A stretch of 64,000 nt of DNA. It comes from Cyclaneusma minus (Eukaryota; Ascomycota; Leotiomycetes; Marthamycetales; Marthamycetaceae). Of the stretch, positions 1 through 11,900 are shown in pieces (positions within the stretch are counted from its first letter, which is position 1; each line of letters opens with the position of its first letter). The position numbers and the translations under genes are program-made. The notes under the pieces are model-generated. The model had not been told where the DNA came from and did no database searches. It saw nothing but the letters and a program-made list of their open reading frames with translations. The stretch spans positions 62,001-126,000 of the forward strand of contig JAKZHN010000017.1 in NCBI GenBank assembly GCA_037179335.1. The letters are read 5' to 3'.

Positions 1-57
1 AAACCAGGTCAGCATGCATGGTCAAAACCCAGAGGGAACAGTGTCAGTCAGACTTAC

Positions 58-1902
58 CCGCATCATAAAGTTCTTGACCCCCACGCCCGCATCCATCGCC
101 GTGAACATAACCTGGAACATATTCGTACCCCTCGAGTTCTCTTGAAAGCTGATATTCTTGGCAATCGCCGTATTCAGAATCACCCTATGCGTGCTATCCT
201 GTCTCATCACCAATCTCGGCACGCCCCCAGCAGCAGACGTCTTCTTCTTGCCAGACTTCTCACCAGACTCTTCATCGTCTTGCTCAGAAGCGGCAGGCAC
301 GAAGAAAGTTCCAGGCATCGGATTACCATGATGGTCGTAGCTGACTTGATTTTCAGGCACATTCAGCTTTAGCGTTCCCGCACCACGTTCCTTCCATCCC
401 ACTTCTTTGGATTCGAAGTGGAAGAGCTTGGCGCGGAAAGACAGCAGGGTCGCTTCGCCTTCTTCGCCATCTGTGGGAGGTGCTGTGCGTTCCATCAGTC
501 TTTTGTTCTTATTTTGCTCATGATTGATGAAAGCAGCTCGAGCAGATTCCCTAAATTCTCCCAATCCGCTAAGGGGGGTTCGTTGAGGAGACTTGCCTTG
601 AGAAAGCTTGATCTTCTTCTTCTCATTCTCCTCGGGCTTCTCTTCCTTCTCCGCATCATCCTCTCCGGCTTCATCACTACTTCCCTCGTCCTCTTCGTCA
701 TCAGAGCCGTCACTCTCCGGTGCTCCAAACGGCTTGGCTGCCCTTTCAGCACCGATAATGCCCGTCCCGGCAGCTGTGGGAGCTGCGAAACTGCTCAACT
801 TGCTTCCAGCACCACCAGCAAAGGCTGACGAGAAGCCTCCACCGAATACACTCCCACCAGGAATAGTGCCAGTCGCAGAAGCAAAACTGGATAGGGGCTT
901 GATATCACTGCCTGGAGCCTTCGCTCCCAGGGCACCTCCGAAGACACCAGTAGATGTAGATGAACCCGACGAGCTGGCCAGACCGCCAAAGCCTGATGCG
1001 GAAGCGGGCTTGCCGGCGCTGCTGCCGAAGACGCTGCTCTGGGATGCGCCGATGGCGCCAAAGGGAGACGTGGTGGACTGGGCTAGGGATGCGAAGCCGG
1101 AAGCAGAGAACGCAGCTTGGGAGGTTTGGGGTTTCTTAAGGGCGGCAGGCTTCTCGGGAGTGGATGAGTTGGACGAGCTGTCATCCTTCTTTACAGGAGC
1201 GGTCGTGGTAGAGGTTTTGATAGATTTCTGTAGACATTGTTGTTAGTATTTCATGATAGCTGGGGGAGAGAGATGGTCATGGACGAAGAAGAGGGGTGTG
1301 GGTTTTGGATGTACCTCTTCCAATGGTACCGTCTCATCCGAGGACTCCTTCTTATCCCTTGCCCTCTTCTTCATAGGCGCTAGTCCCCTGGTCTTCCCAT
1401 TCGTCTTCCCATCGCTCTCGCTACTACCTTCGTCTTCCAAGGCAGCAGCCTCAACATCCTCGTCTGCCTCCCTGCTGCGCTTCTTCTTTGGCGACATCAT
1501 ACTGGCCGGATCTTTCTTCTCTTTTGGAGCAAGAGCCGTAGTTCCAGCGGTGTCAGGCTTATCTTGTTCAGGCGTGGCCACCCTCGCTTTCTCCTCTGCC
1601 GGTGGTTCGTTGTCCTTCATCTCCTTATCAACATCCGCCTCTTCGTTAACACTGCCATCTTTCTCCTTGTCCTCGACCCGGTCCGAGATAGTGGTAGCCT
1701 TGAGTTCCTCTCTGGCCTCCATAGTGGGCGGATCCTCAGATCGCTGACTTTCCCCGCTGGCACGTCTGGGCGCTTCTCCGAAATGCTTGACGTCGTTATC
1801 TCGGTCTTCATCCATAGTGTCGGCAGCAGCTTCATGCTCCGATGCAGTCTCCCTCGCAGCAGCTTGTGACCTGGGCTGGTCTTGCACGGCAGCAGACGAC
1901 AT
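58..1902 (-). CDS. Ran-binding-domain nuclear transport protein (Yrb2/RanBP3/Nup50-like), 3' end outside window
   Basis: Two exons are visible: 1902-1315 and 1227-58. The 87-nt intron (1314-1228) has GTACAT and CTACAG ends and is in phase 0. A GTAAGT donor at 57 shows the gene continues past the window edge. The N-terminal 200 residues are acidic and lysine-rich with NLS-like clusters (SPKKKRSR, KKRARDKK). The central part is Gly/Ser/Ala-rich with scattered FG dipeptides (VFGS, GFGG, VFGG). The C-terminal part matches a RanBD1 domain: it begins around the segment reading LLSFRAKLFHFESKEVGWKE and contains GAGTLKLNV and RLVMRQDSTHRVILNTAI. Such proteins bind Ran-GTP and act in Crm1-dependent nuclear export or at the nuclear basket. 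The family is clear from RanBD; Yrb2/RanBP3 versus Nup50/Nup2 cannot be decided from this part. Confidence 0.85.
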
Positions 1903-3247
1903 GGCTGGTCTGGCGTGAAGAAGGTCGTTCGCATTCGACGGTGTAGTGCGCCGTCGAGTCGCTTTTTATCCAGTGCGGGAGTGGATGCGTGCGCTTGCAA
2001 GTCTGGTTGGGAGCCGCTGAGGTGCGTGGCCCGGTGACTGGCGGCGGTAGTGGCGGCGGTAGTGGTGTCGATGGGCCGAGTCTCGCACTGAGCTGGCGTT
2101 GTCGTATACGTGCGAGGCGCGCAAGCCAGAGCAGCTGAGAGTTTGTAACGGGTTCACAGCAGTGGGTGTGTGGTGTTGAGACGCGCGGTGGCAGAGCTGG
2201 GACTTGAAAGAATTGGAGATGTGGAGATGTGGGGAATGGCGCGAAGGACTTTGGATGGCCGAACTCTCTTCCAGATGCGCAGCGCCTGAGCTCCAAGCTG
2301 CGGCTCCTTTAACATTCCGCCGATAAGCCTTCTGAGACCAGTCCGGTAATCTGATTCAGCCTTGTTTCTTTGAAACAATTAGCCGAGTTCACCAATGTTC
2401 GGGCCGGCACCTTCTACATCCTACATGTATCCTCGTCTTGCATCGTCACAGCAGCAGCGAGTGTTTTGCTGCGGTTCTGCTGCTGTCTTGTTGATCAGCT
2501 TAGCTACAGTGGGACGACAAAAGTCTGCACCCTCTTCCTGGGATTATTCATAATCACTGGGAACACTCGCAATCACTGGGGATATTTCCAATTACTGGGA
2601 ATATGGGGGTTCTGACTTTTGTCGCATAACTGTACATAGTGCTGTTTGCTAAGTCTGAATACGGCCTACAGTCTCCGCTGGATTGCGGATATCCCAAATA
2701 ACCAGGAATATTCCCAGTAACTAGGAATATTCCAGGTGCGCCCAGATCAGATACAGCAAAACAGACGCAATCTATAGCAACGACACCAGCCGGTCTTCCC
2801 GATAGCAACAAGGTCCCTCGCCACCAGTAGATGGGATTCCACACGAGACAACCAGGACAACGAAAGCGTGCGGTCAGAAAAGGAATCGAGGGAAGCTCCT
2901 TGGGTGCTTACCACACTGGGCTAAAGCTATCGAACGGAATCACAACAGTACCTGGTCAAGTGGTCCTGCGACGAGCAGTCAGATCCCTCTCTCGTGATGT
3001 TCAGCCTTGGAGAAGCGAGAAGAGTCAGGGAGAGAGAGGACTTAGATACTTTACCAGCGCCGATTCTTTAGATTTCTAGATCCCTGAAGAGAAGGCTACT
3101 CACGTGATCATTTCAAGATGATTCACAGCCGTCGCCTCTGGCCAGAACCTAGAGCTTAGCACTTCTTGTCTCGTGGCCAACCTAGGTACTGTACCCAAGT
3201 ATCGTTTGGGTTGAGTCATTTGGTTTCCGGACGGGAAACCGCCTCGC
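1903..3247. other. Intergenic region between the Ran-binding gene and the DPH6-like gene
   Basis: No convincing coding sequence is visible. The left part is the upstream region of the Ran-binding protein gene. It contains a small inverted-repeat element (2505-2634, listed separately) and, just outside it at about 2690-2735, more AATATTCC-type repeat units. The right end is 3' flank of the DPH6-like gene. Confidence 0.6.
2505..2634. repeat. TA-flanked MITE-like element, copy 1 (130 bp)
   Basis: It starts with TACAGT and ends with ACTGTA. The termini are an imperfect inverted repeat sharing the core CGACAAAAGTC. The interior has three to four degenerate units resembling CAATTACTGGGGATATT. The same termini and interior occur at 57507-57760, and a 5'-truncated version at about 59366-59551. 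TA ends and short length suggest a non-autonomous Tc1/mariner-type element; no transposase is present in the window. Confidence 0.7.
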
Positions 3248-5818
3248 TCAATTACCAGCAACTCCCTGTATCAGCACAACAGCACCCAATCTTCTTCCCC
3301 TGTCGTCCCAGAGTGAGTGGCAAGGAACCACCATTCCCATGCTACCAATAATCTCGAGCACGCTGGGAAGGCCAGCATCGACAAACACGTTACAGACTGC
3401 CTGCCGCGCCTCCTTTTGCGTCCTCTGATCTAGATCGCACGTTGTTGCTTCGGCAACCTCGCGAAGTTGCTCCATGCTGACAGAGGCTCTACGTGTCGAT
3501 GTGCAATCATCGGGCGTGTAGTCGAGAAGTATCGTCGTATACGTGACCGCTCCGTCGATAACACACGTATGCATCTTGCCGATATTTTCAAGCATGCGAG
3601 TCGATGTCTTCACAGTCCTCGCGCCACTGACTCCACCTCCAACACCCCATTCCACCAGCCCACCCCGCGGGACCTCCTCAATTTCTGCCGCAAAAAGTGG
3701 GGGACTTGGGATATCACTCCCATCATCATCTGTATCAGAAGCTGTCACAATTTCCCAGTCAGGCAGGCTCTTCTCCCCACTTTCACCACCACCATGGCCC
3801 CTGTAGCTTCCGTAGCGAAACTTCTCTTCCCACAGATCTCTTTCCTTTTCCTCCTCGTCTCCGTCCTTAGAGACAGAGGGATGACCAACCGCATGCTGAT
3901 ATCTCCAAATCTCCGCTGCTACCTTGGCTGCCCTCGAAAGCTCTATGGGGAATTTTGAATACTCTGATGACTTCCGCGCAAGGAATGTGAACGAGCTTGT
4001 GAACCATTGTACATCCGTAGCCTCAGCCACGCGCCACAAATGTTGTAATGCGATCGTTGTTTGCAAGATGAACATTTCCAACACATTCTGAGGCGCAGGG
4101 GGTAAGGCCATGGTCGCAGGAACCAATGGTATCTGGCCCGCGATGGACACGATCCACGCTGTGCTTTTGTTCTGGTCGTCCTTGGAATCATATCCTGTAT
4201 AAGCGAGAGAAAGGGAGTCTGAGGAGATGGGTGATGAGATGGCCTGGGAATAGGGGCCGATATTTGCCGGAGCCCAATAGGAGCGCGATTGGACGTGTAG
4301 TGCTTTCTTGGTTTCAGGATTGGAAAGGGAGGGGTTAAGTGTCAGATGAACGATGATGCTTTGGTGGGAAGCGGGACTCTGGGGATCCGCGGGGAGGACA
4401 TGTCCAGCGGAGATGGTGATGCGCGACGGGGGATTTGGATGTTTGAAAAGCTGGGCATAAATCTGATGTAAAGTTAGTATGGTGTTGCATGTTTTCGGGT
4501 ATGATGCAAAAGGCAATAAGGGGCTCGTGGAGAGAGAATAACGAACGCTGTTGATGTTGCCAAAGTCAGCCATAGAACGGAGGACGATGAAAGCCGAGAT
4601 GATATTTGTGGAATCTAGCCTATGCTCTGAGAGCGCAGACTGGATTTGCTCTCTTATGTCTTCCATTTCTTGCGTGGCGCCTCCGACCACAGTGGGGAGG
4701 CTGGCAAACGTCCAATAGTGTCTGTTATTGATTGGCTGCTTCGTAATAACGGATTCGAACAGTGAGATTCCAAATGAGGCATCAGTGAGCTTTGATCCCA
4801 GGAGAATCTCGGCGGCTTCATCGACCTCCCTACTCTCCGCCAACTTGCTCCACTTGCTCAAAATCTCTTGGAAGCAGCTTTCGAACCTTGGCTCTAGCAA
4901 CTCCGGCACTCTCACCTTTGCGAGCTCATCTTCCTTCGCTTGCATGGTATCTTCGGCAGTCTCGACATCACCTCTCTCATTCATTACACAAGCCGCCTTC
5001 CCAATCCTAACCCACGCGACACCACCGCCCTCATCCACCACTTTCTGCTCTTTTTGATCCACCACAATGCTGCCCCTGAACAACCTCTTTGGCCCATCCA
5101 GCACAACAGTTTCAAACTCCCCTCCCTCCCCGATAACTGCCCCCTTTCCCACGCCCCCCAATCTTCCCAAACTCTTAGACACCCTACTTCTCCCTCGCAA
5201 AGACGCCACATTCTCCCACAACACGCCTTCATCCAATCCCCCACTCGCCACCTTCACAATCCTCGCGTCCAACCCCACAGCCTCCATGTCCTCCAACAAC
5301 TGAATCTCCTTCTTCGGCGGCAACGCAGGAAATTGCCACAGAAACGCCAGCGGCACCAAGCCCAGGCGGATACAAACAGCCTCAATGCGCGTCCGCTGAT
5401 ATGTCGACAGGATCGCACCCGTACACACCGCATTAGCATCCGGATGCTTTTCCCTGATTTTCTTCAGCAAGGGCACCAAAGACTCTGTCTCATCTTCTCT
5501 GCCCGTCTCGTTCGCATTCGTACCATCTTGGGTATTTTGCGGATGGCCGTTGTAGCTCGCAGCCGTCTGAACCGCCGTGCCCACAATCTCCTGGCGATAA
5601 AGCGGGATGCCCAGCGCCTGGGCATACAGCGGTATGATGGTATGGCCGACGGTTTGGTACATGAAGCTATTGAGATCCTGCTCTTCGGTAGGAGCGGGAT
5701 ACAGATTCCCCAGAGCGACAACTTTATGGCCTTGTCGTAGGCAGTGCAGCAACGAAAAGAAACTGTCTTTGCCGCCCGAGATGAGCGCAATCACGTGTAG
5801 GGACTCGGGCTTAGCCAT
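3248..5818 (-). CDS. DPH6: Diphthine-ammonia ligase, Dph6 type (PP-loop ATPase fused to Rid/YjgF domains)
   Basis: This cytosolic enzyme catalyses the last step of diphthamide synthesis on elongation factor 2, using ATP and ammonium. I chose the ATG at 5818 because it places the PP-loop motif SGGKDS at residues 14-19, as in the family; the frame stays open upstream to an ATG at 6004, adding 62 unconserved residues. A segment at 4546-4463 (84 nt, GTTCGT donor, ACTAAC branch, CATCAG acceptor) interrupts the conserved stretch DFGNINS / IYAQLFKHPNPPSR, so I read it as an in-frame intron. The product is then 828 residues instead of 856. The C-terminal half contains Rid-like domains (ANIGPYSQAI, AGQIPLVP), the usual eukaryotic Dph6 arrangement. 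Confidence 0.88.
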   Translation of the reverse strand: MAKPESLHVIALISGGKDSFFSLLHCLRQGHKVVALGNLYPAPTEEQDLNSFMYQTVGHTIIPLYAQALGIPLYRQEIVGTAVQTAASYNGHPQNTQDGTNANETGREDETESLVPLLKKIREKHPDANAVCTGAILSTYQRTRIEAVCIRLGLVPLAFLWQFPALPPKKEIQLLEDMEAVGLDARIVKVASGGLDEGVLWENVASLRGRSRVSKSLGRLGGVGKGAVIGEGGEFETVVLDGPKRLFRGSIVVDQKEQKVVDEGGGVAWVRIGKAACVMNERGDVETAEDTMQAKEDELAKVRVPELLEPRFESCFQEILSKWSKLAESREVDEAAEILLGSKLTDASFGISLFESVITKQPINNRHYWTFASLPTVVGGATQEMEDIREQIQSALSEHRLDSTNIISAFIVLRSMADFGNINSVRYSLSTSPLLPFASYPKTCNTILTLHQIYAQLFKHPNPPSRITISAGHVLPADPQSPASHQSIIVHLTLNPSLSNPETKKALHVQSRSYWAPANIGPYSQAISSPISSDSLSLAYTGYDSKDDQNKSTAWIVSIAGQIPLVPATMALPPAPQNVLEMFILQTTIALQHLWRVAEATDVQWFTSSFTFLARKSSEYSKFPIELSRAAKVAAEIWRYQHAVGHPSVSKDGDEEEKERDLWEEKFRYGSYRGHGGGESGEKSLPDWEIVTASDTDDDGSDIPSPPLFAAEIEEVPRGGLVEWGVGGGVSGARTVKTSTRMLENIGKMHTCVIDGAVTYTTILLDYTPDDCTSTRRASVSMEQLREVAEATTCDLDQRTQKEARQAVCNVFVDAGLPSVLEIIGSMGMVVPCHSLWDDRGRRLGAVVLIQGVAGN
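4463..4546 (-). other. Probable in-frame intron of the DPH6-like gene
   Basis: The segment is 84 nt with a weak GTTCGT donor, an ACTAAC branch-like motif 16 nt from the end, and a CATCAG acceptor. It has no stop and preserves phase 0, so gene finders may leave it in. Removing it joins two parts of a conserved Rid-domain motif. It is inferred from family conservation. Confidence 0.7.
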
Positions 5819-7053
5819 TGCTTTCTGTCTTCTGCCTTTGGCTGGGATGGTGGAGAGATCGTGCCGTGTGGGGTGCTTGGAAAAATCTCTGCTCGCTATG
5901 GTGGTGGCATTTAAAATAGGCGGCGAAGCGCTCAAGACGGTGCGTGCTAGACCAAGTGCAAGAAATGGAAAAGATATGAGGCTGATGTATGTCGTCTGCG
6001 TCAATCAAGTGTTGAAAAATATCAGCCTTACCTTGGGTTGCATTAGGTTGTAGCCGGGAGGCGAAGTAAATATACCTTATACGTAGTCACGTGTCGAATG
6101 GCTTCAACCACTGTTTAGCACGACGATGGCACTCTTTTCGGCACTGTGGATATCGGCAGCTTAGCTGGAGCACTTTCGATGCTGCAACATTGAACTGAAG
6201 AACCCAAACTTTCGAAGCAGGTAGCACTCGAGTGCAAAAACCAAGCAGTCGTTCCTTCCTCCTTCAGCATCTGCGAGAGATTTTACAAATATACTTGAGT
6301 AGCAGCTGCAGCAGGACTTTCAATGTTTGGCTGCTGCTACTTCATGAGAATATGGATTATACATGTAGACACGGCACTGTGGGAAGTGTGTGCACCTTTT
6401 TGAAATGGTTGTTAATTGTTTTGACTTTGCGTATGTTACAGCAGCTGCTATCAAGCGTTATTGCTCGATCAGAGGCAGAGGCACTCAGTGGCGGAACCTG
6501 AAGAAGCAGAATCAAAAGCAGAGCACAACTCGCCAGCAAACGCGTACGGTCGGACCAGCTTCCCGCATGCAGCTAGTATTACAATCAAAGTATGAAAGGT
6601 TTTGTAAAATCGAATGCTTCTTCCTAGCATCCGCCCTGAGAAGTGGCATCCTCGTCACTCCGTAGCCAGGCCTTTTGTTTTCCACTGTGACACCTCCGCT
6701 GCGATAATGCACCATTCCCGTTTGCCTCCTGTGTAGGGTCGATCCCGCCCCGCCTATTTCATCACGCTAAAGCGCTGCAGCACAAAAAGAGTTTTTGAAT
6801 CCACGAAGTGTGATGGTACAGGTGAAGTGAAAGTGCTGCGAGTTAGGGCAAGCAAATGTGGCCGAGATGCATTGGTGTATAGGCTGAGACTTTTCCTCCA
6901 CCATGCCGATTTCTCCACGATGCCCAAATAACCCTAACAGTCTGGTCCACCCAAATTCCCTGTGGCTGACCGATTATGAGAGAGAAGTATGTACTTTTTG
7001 GTGTTTTCATCGAAATCGTGTCTCATGAAGACTAGGCCTCCAGTCTCTTAGGT
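5819..7053. other. Intergenic region, no gene seen
   Basis: About 1.2 kb between the DPH6-like start and the 3' end of the Msn2-like gene. Short open frames exist on both strands, but none has recognisable protein character or good splice signals. It probably holds the DPH6 promoter and the Msn2-like 3' UTR. Confidence 0.6.
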
Positions 7054-8943
7054 CTAATCGCTCTTGTCGGAGTCGGATCGCTTGCGCTTCTGGCCTTGAG
7101 CATCGGAATCGGAGCTCATGCCTTCGTAGTCACTGCCGGGAGCTGCAGATGCAACTTCGAACAAGGTCGTACCGAAGCTGCGGATGTCTCCGTCACTGGA
7201 ATGCTCCCGATCACTGGCCATTTCACCCTCCTCGAGAACACCCATCACGATTGCACCGCTTCCGTGGGTCCTGGCATGCTGAGAAAGGTTGTCGCTGCGG
7301 GAGAACTTCTTGCCGCACTCACCACACTCGAAAGGCTTGTCTTGAGTGTGGAGAGATCGGTAGTGTCGCTTGAGATGTTCTTGGCGTCTGAAGCGGCGGT
7401 TGCAGAGCTCACAGACAAAGGTCTTCGAGGGGTCTTCAGTCAACGACTGCTTACGACCGCGGCGGTTAACGGGAGTGGCCTGCGAGGCGGCGCCACCAGC
7501 ATCCGAGCCAGAGGCCATGTTGGTAGTGTTGCGTTCCGAGGAACCACTTTGACTTGGCGCAGCAGAGGTCTGCTGAGCGTCGGTAGACTCCTGCGGCGCA
7601 GCTCCACTGGCGGCGTTCATTGGGATGGTGAACTTGCGCGATCGGACCATAGAATCAAACTCGGCGCTCTCTTGATCCTGCTGCGACTTCTTGCTCTTCT
7701 TACTGCGCTTGGCTGCAGTCTCGTTGTCGCAGCGCGAGACAGGCGGGGTGGGCAGACAAGCAGTCGCGAGTGGCTCGGAGTCGTCGAAGTCTCCGAGTTC
7801 GTCCTCACTGACAAATGGCTCGGTATCGAAGACGAAATCCGAGTTGGTGCGCTGTCTCTTGTTGCCAAGGAACTGCACGTTGTCGGTGGAGGGGAAGTTC
7901 ACTAGGCCGTTGACAAAGTCGTCTTCAGAGTCAAGATCCGACAGTTCCTCGAAGGTGGGCAGGCCGTGGTTGGGAGAGACGCTGAAGTCAAAGGTGGAGG
8001 TGGTCTGGAGAGCGGCCTGGCCGTTGAGCATGTACTGGTGCTCCTCGTCCTCGCCGGCGCAGAGGGTTGGGAGAGCGGGAAACTCAATTGACAAAGTGGG
8101 GTTTGAAGAGGGGACGGGCTTGGTCGAGTCGACGGTGAGATTGCGCGGGTCGCAAAAGTCGCTGCCGTCGGAGGAAATGCTAGAACGCGGGTAGGGAGAT
8201 GGGGACGGAGAAAGCGAAGGGCAGGCGGTCGCGGAGAGCAGTTCGCTAGCGTTGGCCATAAGCGAGGGCGGGTGGATGAACACTAGACGGCCGTTAGCTT
8301 CTGCTAAATAAATCGCGTCTCCCCAAATAATTATTTATCTTGCATTATTTTGCTCCCACTTAAAAAAAAAATTCAGGAACGTACCTGGAGTCATTGGTGG
8401 TGAGCCTGCACTCGCCCAGTCTCCAGCGAGGTTCTCGGACTGCACATCCGTCTCGCACCCCTCCTTGACGCCCTCGACACCCTCAAATCCCATGAAGCTG
8501 CTGCCCAGCGGTGTTGCCAGATCATCGTACGAGGGGCTGCTGATGGCGCTGCCAGACGTCGACAGAGGCGGCGTCGAAGGGCCGTAGTAGTACATGTCAA
8601 CCTCGGAGTGCTCGGCGTCGACCACCAAGTTAGGAATGGGGTCTTGCATGAGGAGCGCCGACTTTTGGTATAGGGGCCGTGGGGATGCCATTGGCGTCAA
8701 CGAGCCATGGAACTGCTGGTTGTACATCTGCGGAGGCATTGGTGGCTGCGAGCACGACGAGTTGGGTCTCGAGTAGATGGGCGTGGAGGGCATTTGTTGC
8801 ATGTGGGCGTGGTACATTGGCATCTGGACGGCGGGCTGCTGGGAGAAATGGCCGTGCTGCCTGTTATCGGGCTTTGGGTCGGGGTTGTAGTAGAAGAATG
8901 GCGAAGGGCCCATTTGGCCTTGCTGGTGATAAGTCGAGTCCAT
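7054..8943 (-). CDS. Msn2/Msn4-like C2H2 stress transcription factor (SebA/Seb1 type)
   Basis: Exons are 8943-8385 and 8282-7054. The 102-nt intron has GTACGT and CTAG ends, splits codon V187 and includes a run of A. The product is 595 residues. The N-terminus is rich in Q, P, Y and M. The central region is acidic with TPP and SP motifs. Two C2H2 fingers lie at about residues 477-526 (CELC...H, CGECGKKFSRSDNLSQH), near the C-terminus as in Msn2/SebA proteins. A basic segment (AAKRSKKSKK) precedes them. In the family these fingers bind the stress element AGGGG/CCCCT and activate genes for oxidative, heat and osmotic stress, with nuclear entry controlled by phosphorylation. The orthology call rests on the finger sequence and overall layout. 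Confidence 0.88.
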
Positions 8944-11900
8944 TGTGTGTCGCTTTCGTTTTAAACTGTAATTTGTTTCATGGTCAGTCCAGCGTTCATG
9001 CTTTCCCTCCCGGCAAGTATCGAGATCTACTAACCCAATCGCCGTTTCCGGGAAATTTGAATCCAGGCGGCTCTTATATTAAATATTGTATATTCGCAGG
9101 ACGCAACAGGGAAAGGTCTCGTAGAGAGTGACTAGACAACGATCTGGGCTGGTATTCCAAGGACCGTCTAATAGGTTCCTGCTTGGTTTGCTTGGTCGAG
9201 TTGTGTTGGGGGTCTGTCGGGCAGTATTATGGGGGGGCTATGGACTCGTGGTGGTGTCGTCGAAACAGTGTTTGCGAGTGGATGTGCTAAAGGAAGGTAC
9301 GGAATAGGACGGAGCTATATCCAGAAGTCGAGTACAAAAGAAGAACCGGAGGCTCGGTATAAGAAGAAAGCTGGAAAGGTCTCGAAGGAGGGAAGATACC
9401 TGAATAAGAAGAAGGGAAGGCAAACGAGGGTGGAAATGCGGGACGAGCTTTGGATAAAGTAAAGGGCACCAGCGATCCGCACCGCGAGAGAGCGTGATAG
9501 ACAGGCAGAGCAATGGCCCGGCTGGGCTTAGCGGTAAAGGCAAGTTGCGCCGTCTAGTGGCTGTCCGGCTAGCACAGAGTAGCGGCACGGCCATGTTGTC
9601 GAGCATGGTCGAAGGTCTCACAGAAAAGCGACGGACTGCGGACACACAGGGTGGGCCTGGGACTTGATTGAAGCTCCAATGACCCATGCCTGCCGGCGGG
9701 TCTGCTAGGGACCAAGTCTAGGGACTTGGCTGCCAAGCCCACCCAGGCTGGCTGCCGGGGGGTGGGGCTGGCAGAGGAATTGAGTGTGGGCAAGGCCATA
9801 TATTATTATTACACGTTTATTATCAGATTGATTGTATGGGGCGGGTGGGCGGCCGCCGGGAGACAGGGGAGCACCAGCAGGCCTCCGAGTACAGTACCTC
9901 CAACTGGCATCCTGCTCAACTCCGTCTTCAATGGAGCCAGTCTCCCAATCCCCAAAATAAGCGCCTAGCGCCTAGCACCCCGAATTTCACCAAGCCCTGG
10001 CGCGGGCGAGTCCGGCGCCGGCGTGGCCAGGTGCTCTAGGGGACCAGAGCCGGCAGCCAGCGCGCACTTAGTCGTTGCCTTCAGAATGGCATGGTCCTGC
10101 CGAAGCATGGATGAGGGAGTGCGGATGGCTATCGCCCTGCTCTAGGAGATCCAGAAGAGCGACATCTTGATACTATTGAATGTCAAGAAGCAAATCGCAA
10201 GTCTCTTTGTCCCCGGTCTCTGGGAACTCGGATCGCTGCGACATGTGGAAGGCAATGACGATGGCGCAGCCTGCGTGAAATCCAACTTCTAGCGGCGACT
10301 CGTGTTCGACGCTACAGATCTCGGATCCGCTGCATCCTCTGGAGCGGACCGTGGAAAGCCCTCCAGGCCAGACTCAGGACTCTCGTCTCGATGTCAAGTC
10401 TCGACGCTCGCCCTCTGTCTGCTGATTGCTCCAAGTCGTGGCCAGCCCTGGCGCCAGCGGGAATGGGCTGAATCCAGTGTTGCTTCATGCCCGGAAGGCC
10501 ATGCTGTTCGCGACAAGCTACTCTACCATTGAACAGGTTCCTCGGCAGCAGAGACGGGCAGCCGAATCATCGTGCCAATCCGTGGTTCCGTGCTTTCTTC
10601 AGGCCAGATTGCGGTGCTTCTCGTCGCCGTGTGGTTGGGTGGCTGTAGAGCTCGCACAAACGCAAGGCTGTGCATTGGTGTGCAATCAAAGCGGTAACCG
10701 ACAATGTGCCTGCATAAGCCCGAGAGCTTGAGCTTGATAGGCGAGAGAGCTTGATAGGATCAGAGGATGTGACGACGTCGACGCAGCACACATGCCACCA
10801 CACCGTCAACTCGCACATCAAATTATTATGAGCTACCCTACTCCTGGCGCCTGGCACTGGGATTGCGCAACTTGCAGCGCCAGACGCTGACTTTCCATGC
10901 CCGCTCACTAGGTACCTTAGGCCTCTAGTCGAGTTGAGAAGCCCATAGGCAAAGTCTCGCGCCTCCGAACTCTATGTCGGCCAGCCATGTGGTGAGGGGT
11001 GCATGAACGAGTCGATAATGGCATGAATTTGCATCAGCTTAGTCGGCACATATTATCATGACTCCAGGCGTGGCTTGCAACGACTGTCGATGAGGGCAGT
11101 GGCCGCGGCGGAAATTGCGAGCGACAGTCTGTCAACCGCGAATCAGTCGAGGCAGCATGCATAACGTGAACAAGATGTGATGCCGTCATGTATCATCATT
11201 GTGCGATGCAACCGAGCGCAGTCGAAACTCGGATTATAATCGCACGCCAGAAGGGCAGAAGAATGGCTCCAGGCCTGGACCCGGCACCCGCGTCCGCATT
11301 TGAGTTGATTTGGAGATCTTAAAGCACCGCCTTGGCCGGCCTGCATCATATGCTTCTAGTGTGGGCAGCATGGCCGTAGTGCAGGAACAAAACAAAGGCG
11401 TTGGGCGACGTCGGCGCGCTGCAGCAAGCAGGAGCATGATATTCTGATAGCGGCAGCAGAAGACGAAACATGCCGGCGGCCACTCACACAAGACCTCTCT
11501 CTACGCACCAGTTTCCTGCCCAGCATGGATCAGGCTCGTCATCATATCGCCCATATACAGCCCTCGCCGACTTGTGCTCTCCGTTCCCAAACTCTGGCAA
11601 GCTCTCTTCCAAGTCTCCCACCCTCTGCTAACCTAGCTCCCCCAATTCTCCTCCCGGCGTCCCAGGCTCGCAGTAGTGCTTCCCACCCGATCCGAGCTTC
11701 ACTCCCGCTGTCCTCATATCGAGCAGGACATGCGGACAGAGTCAGCGGAAGCCATGAAACGTGAAACAAAGAGTCGCCGTGTCTCCCGTCCCGAGATTTG
11801 GTCGCGTCTTACCTGCCACAGGCTACGACTCGCGATGCTGTCGACAACGACCCAGGGCGCAGATCTGGCCTGGAGAAGACTTCTTTCAGCTGTTGTCCAG

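Noticed and set aside
5819..6004. N-terminal extension of 62 residues on the DPH6-like protein
   Set aside because: The family starts just before the PP-loop motif, and the extension is likely 5' leader without stops. A targeting role cannot be excluded but has no support.
10495..10540. tRNA-like D-arm sequence on the minus strand (TTCAATGGTAGAG)
   Set aside because: No matching anticodon arm or GGTTCGAATCC-type T arm follows at the right distance, and no acceptor stem closes.
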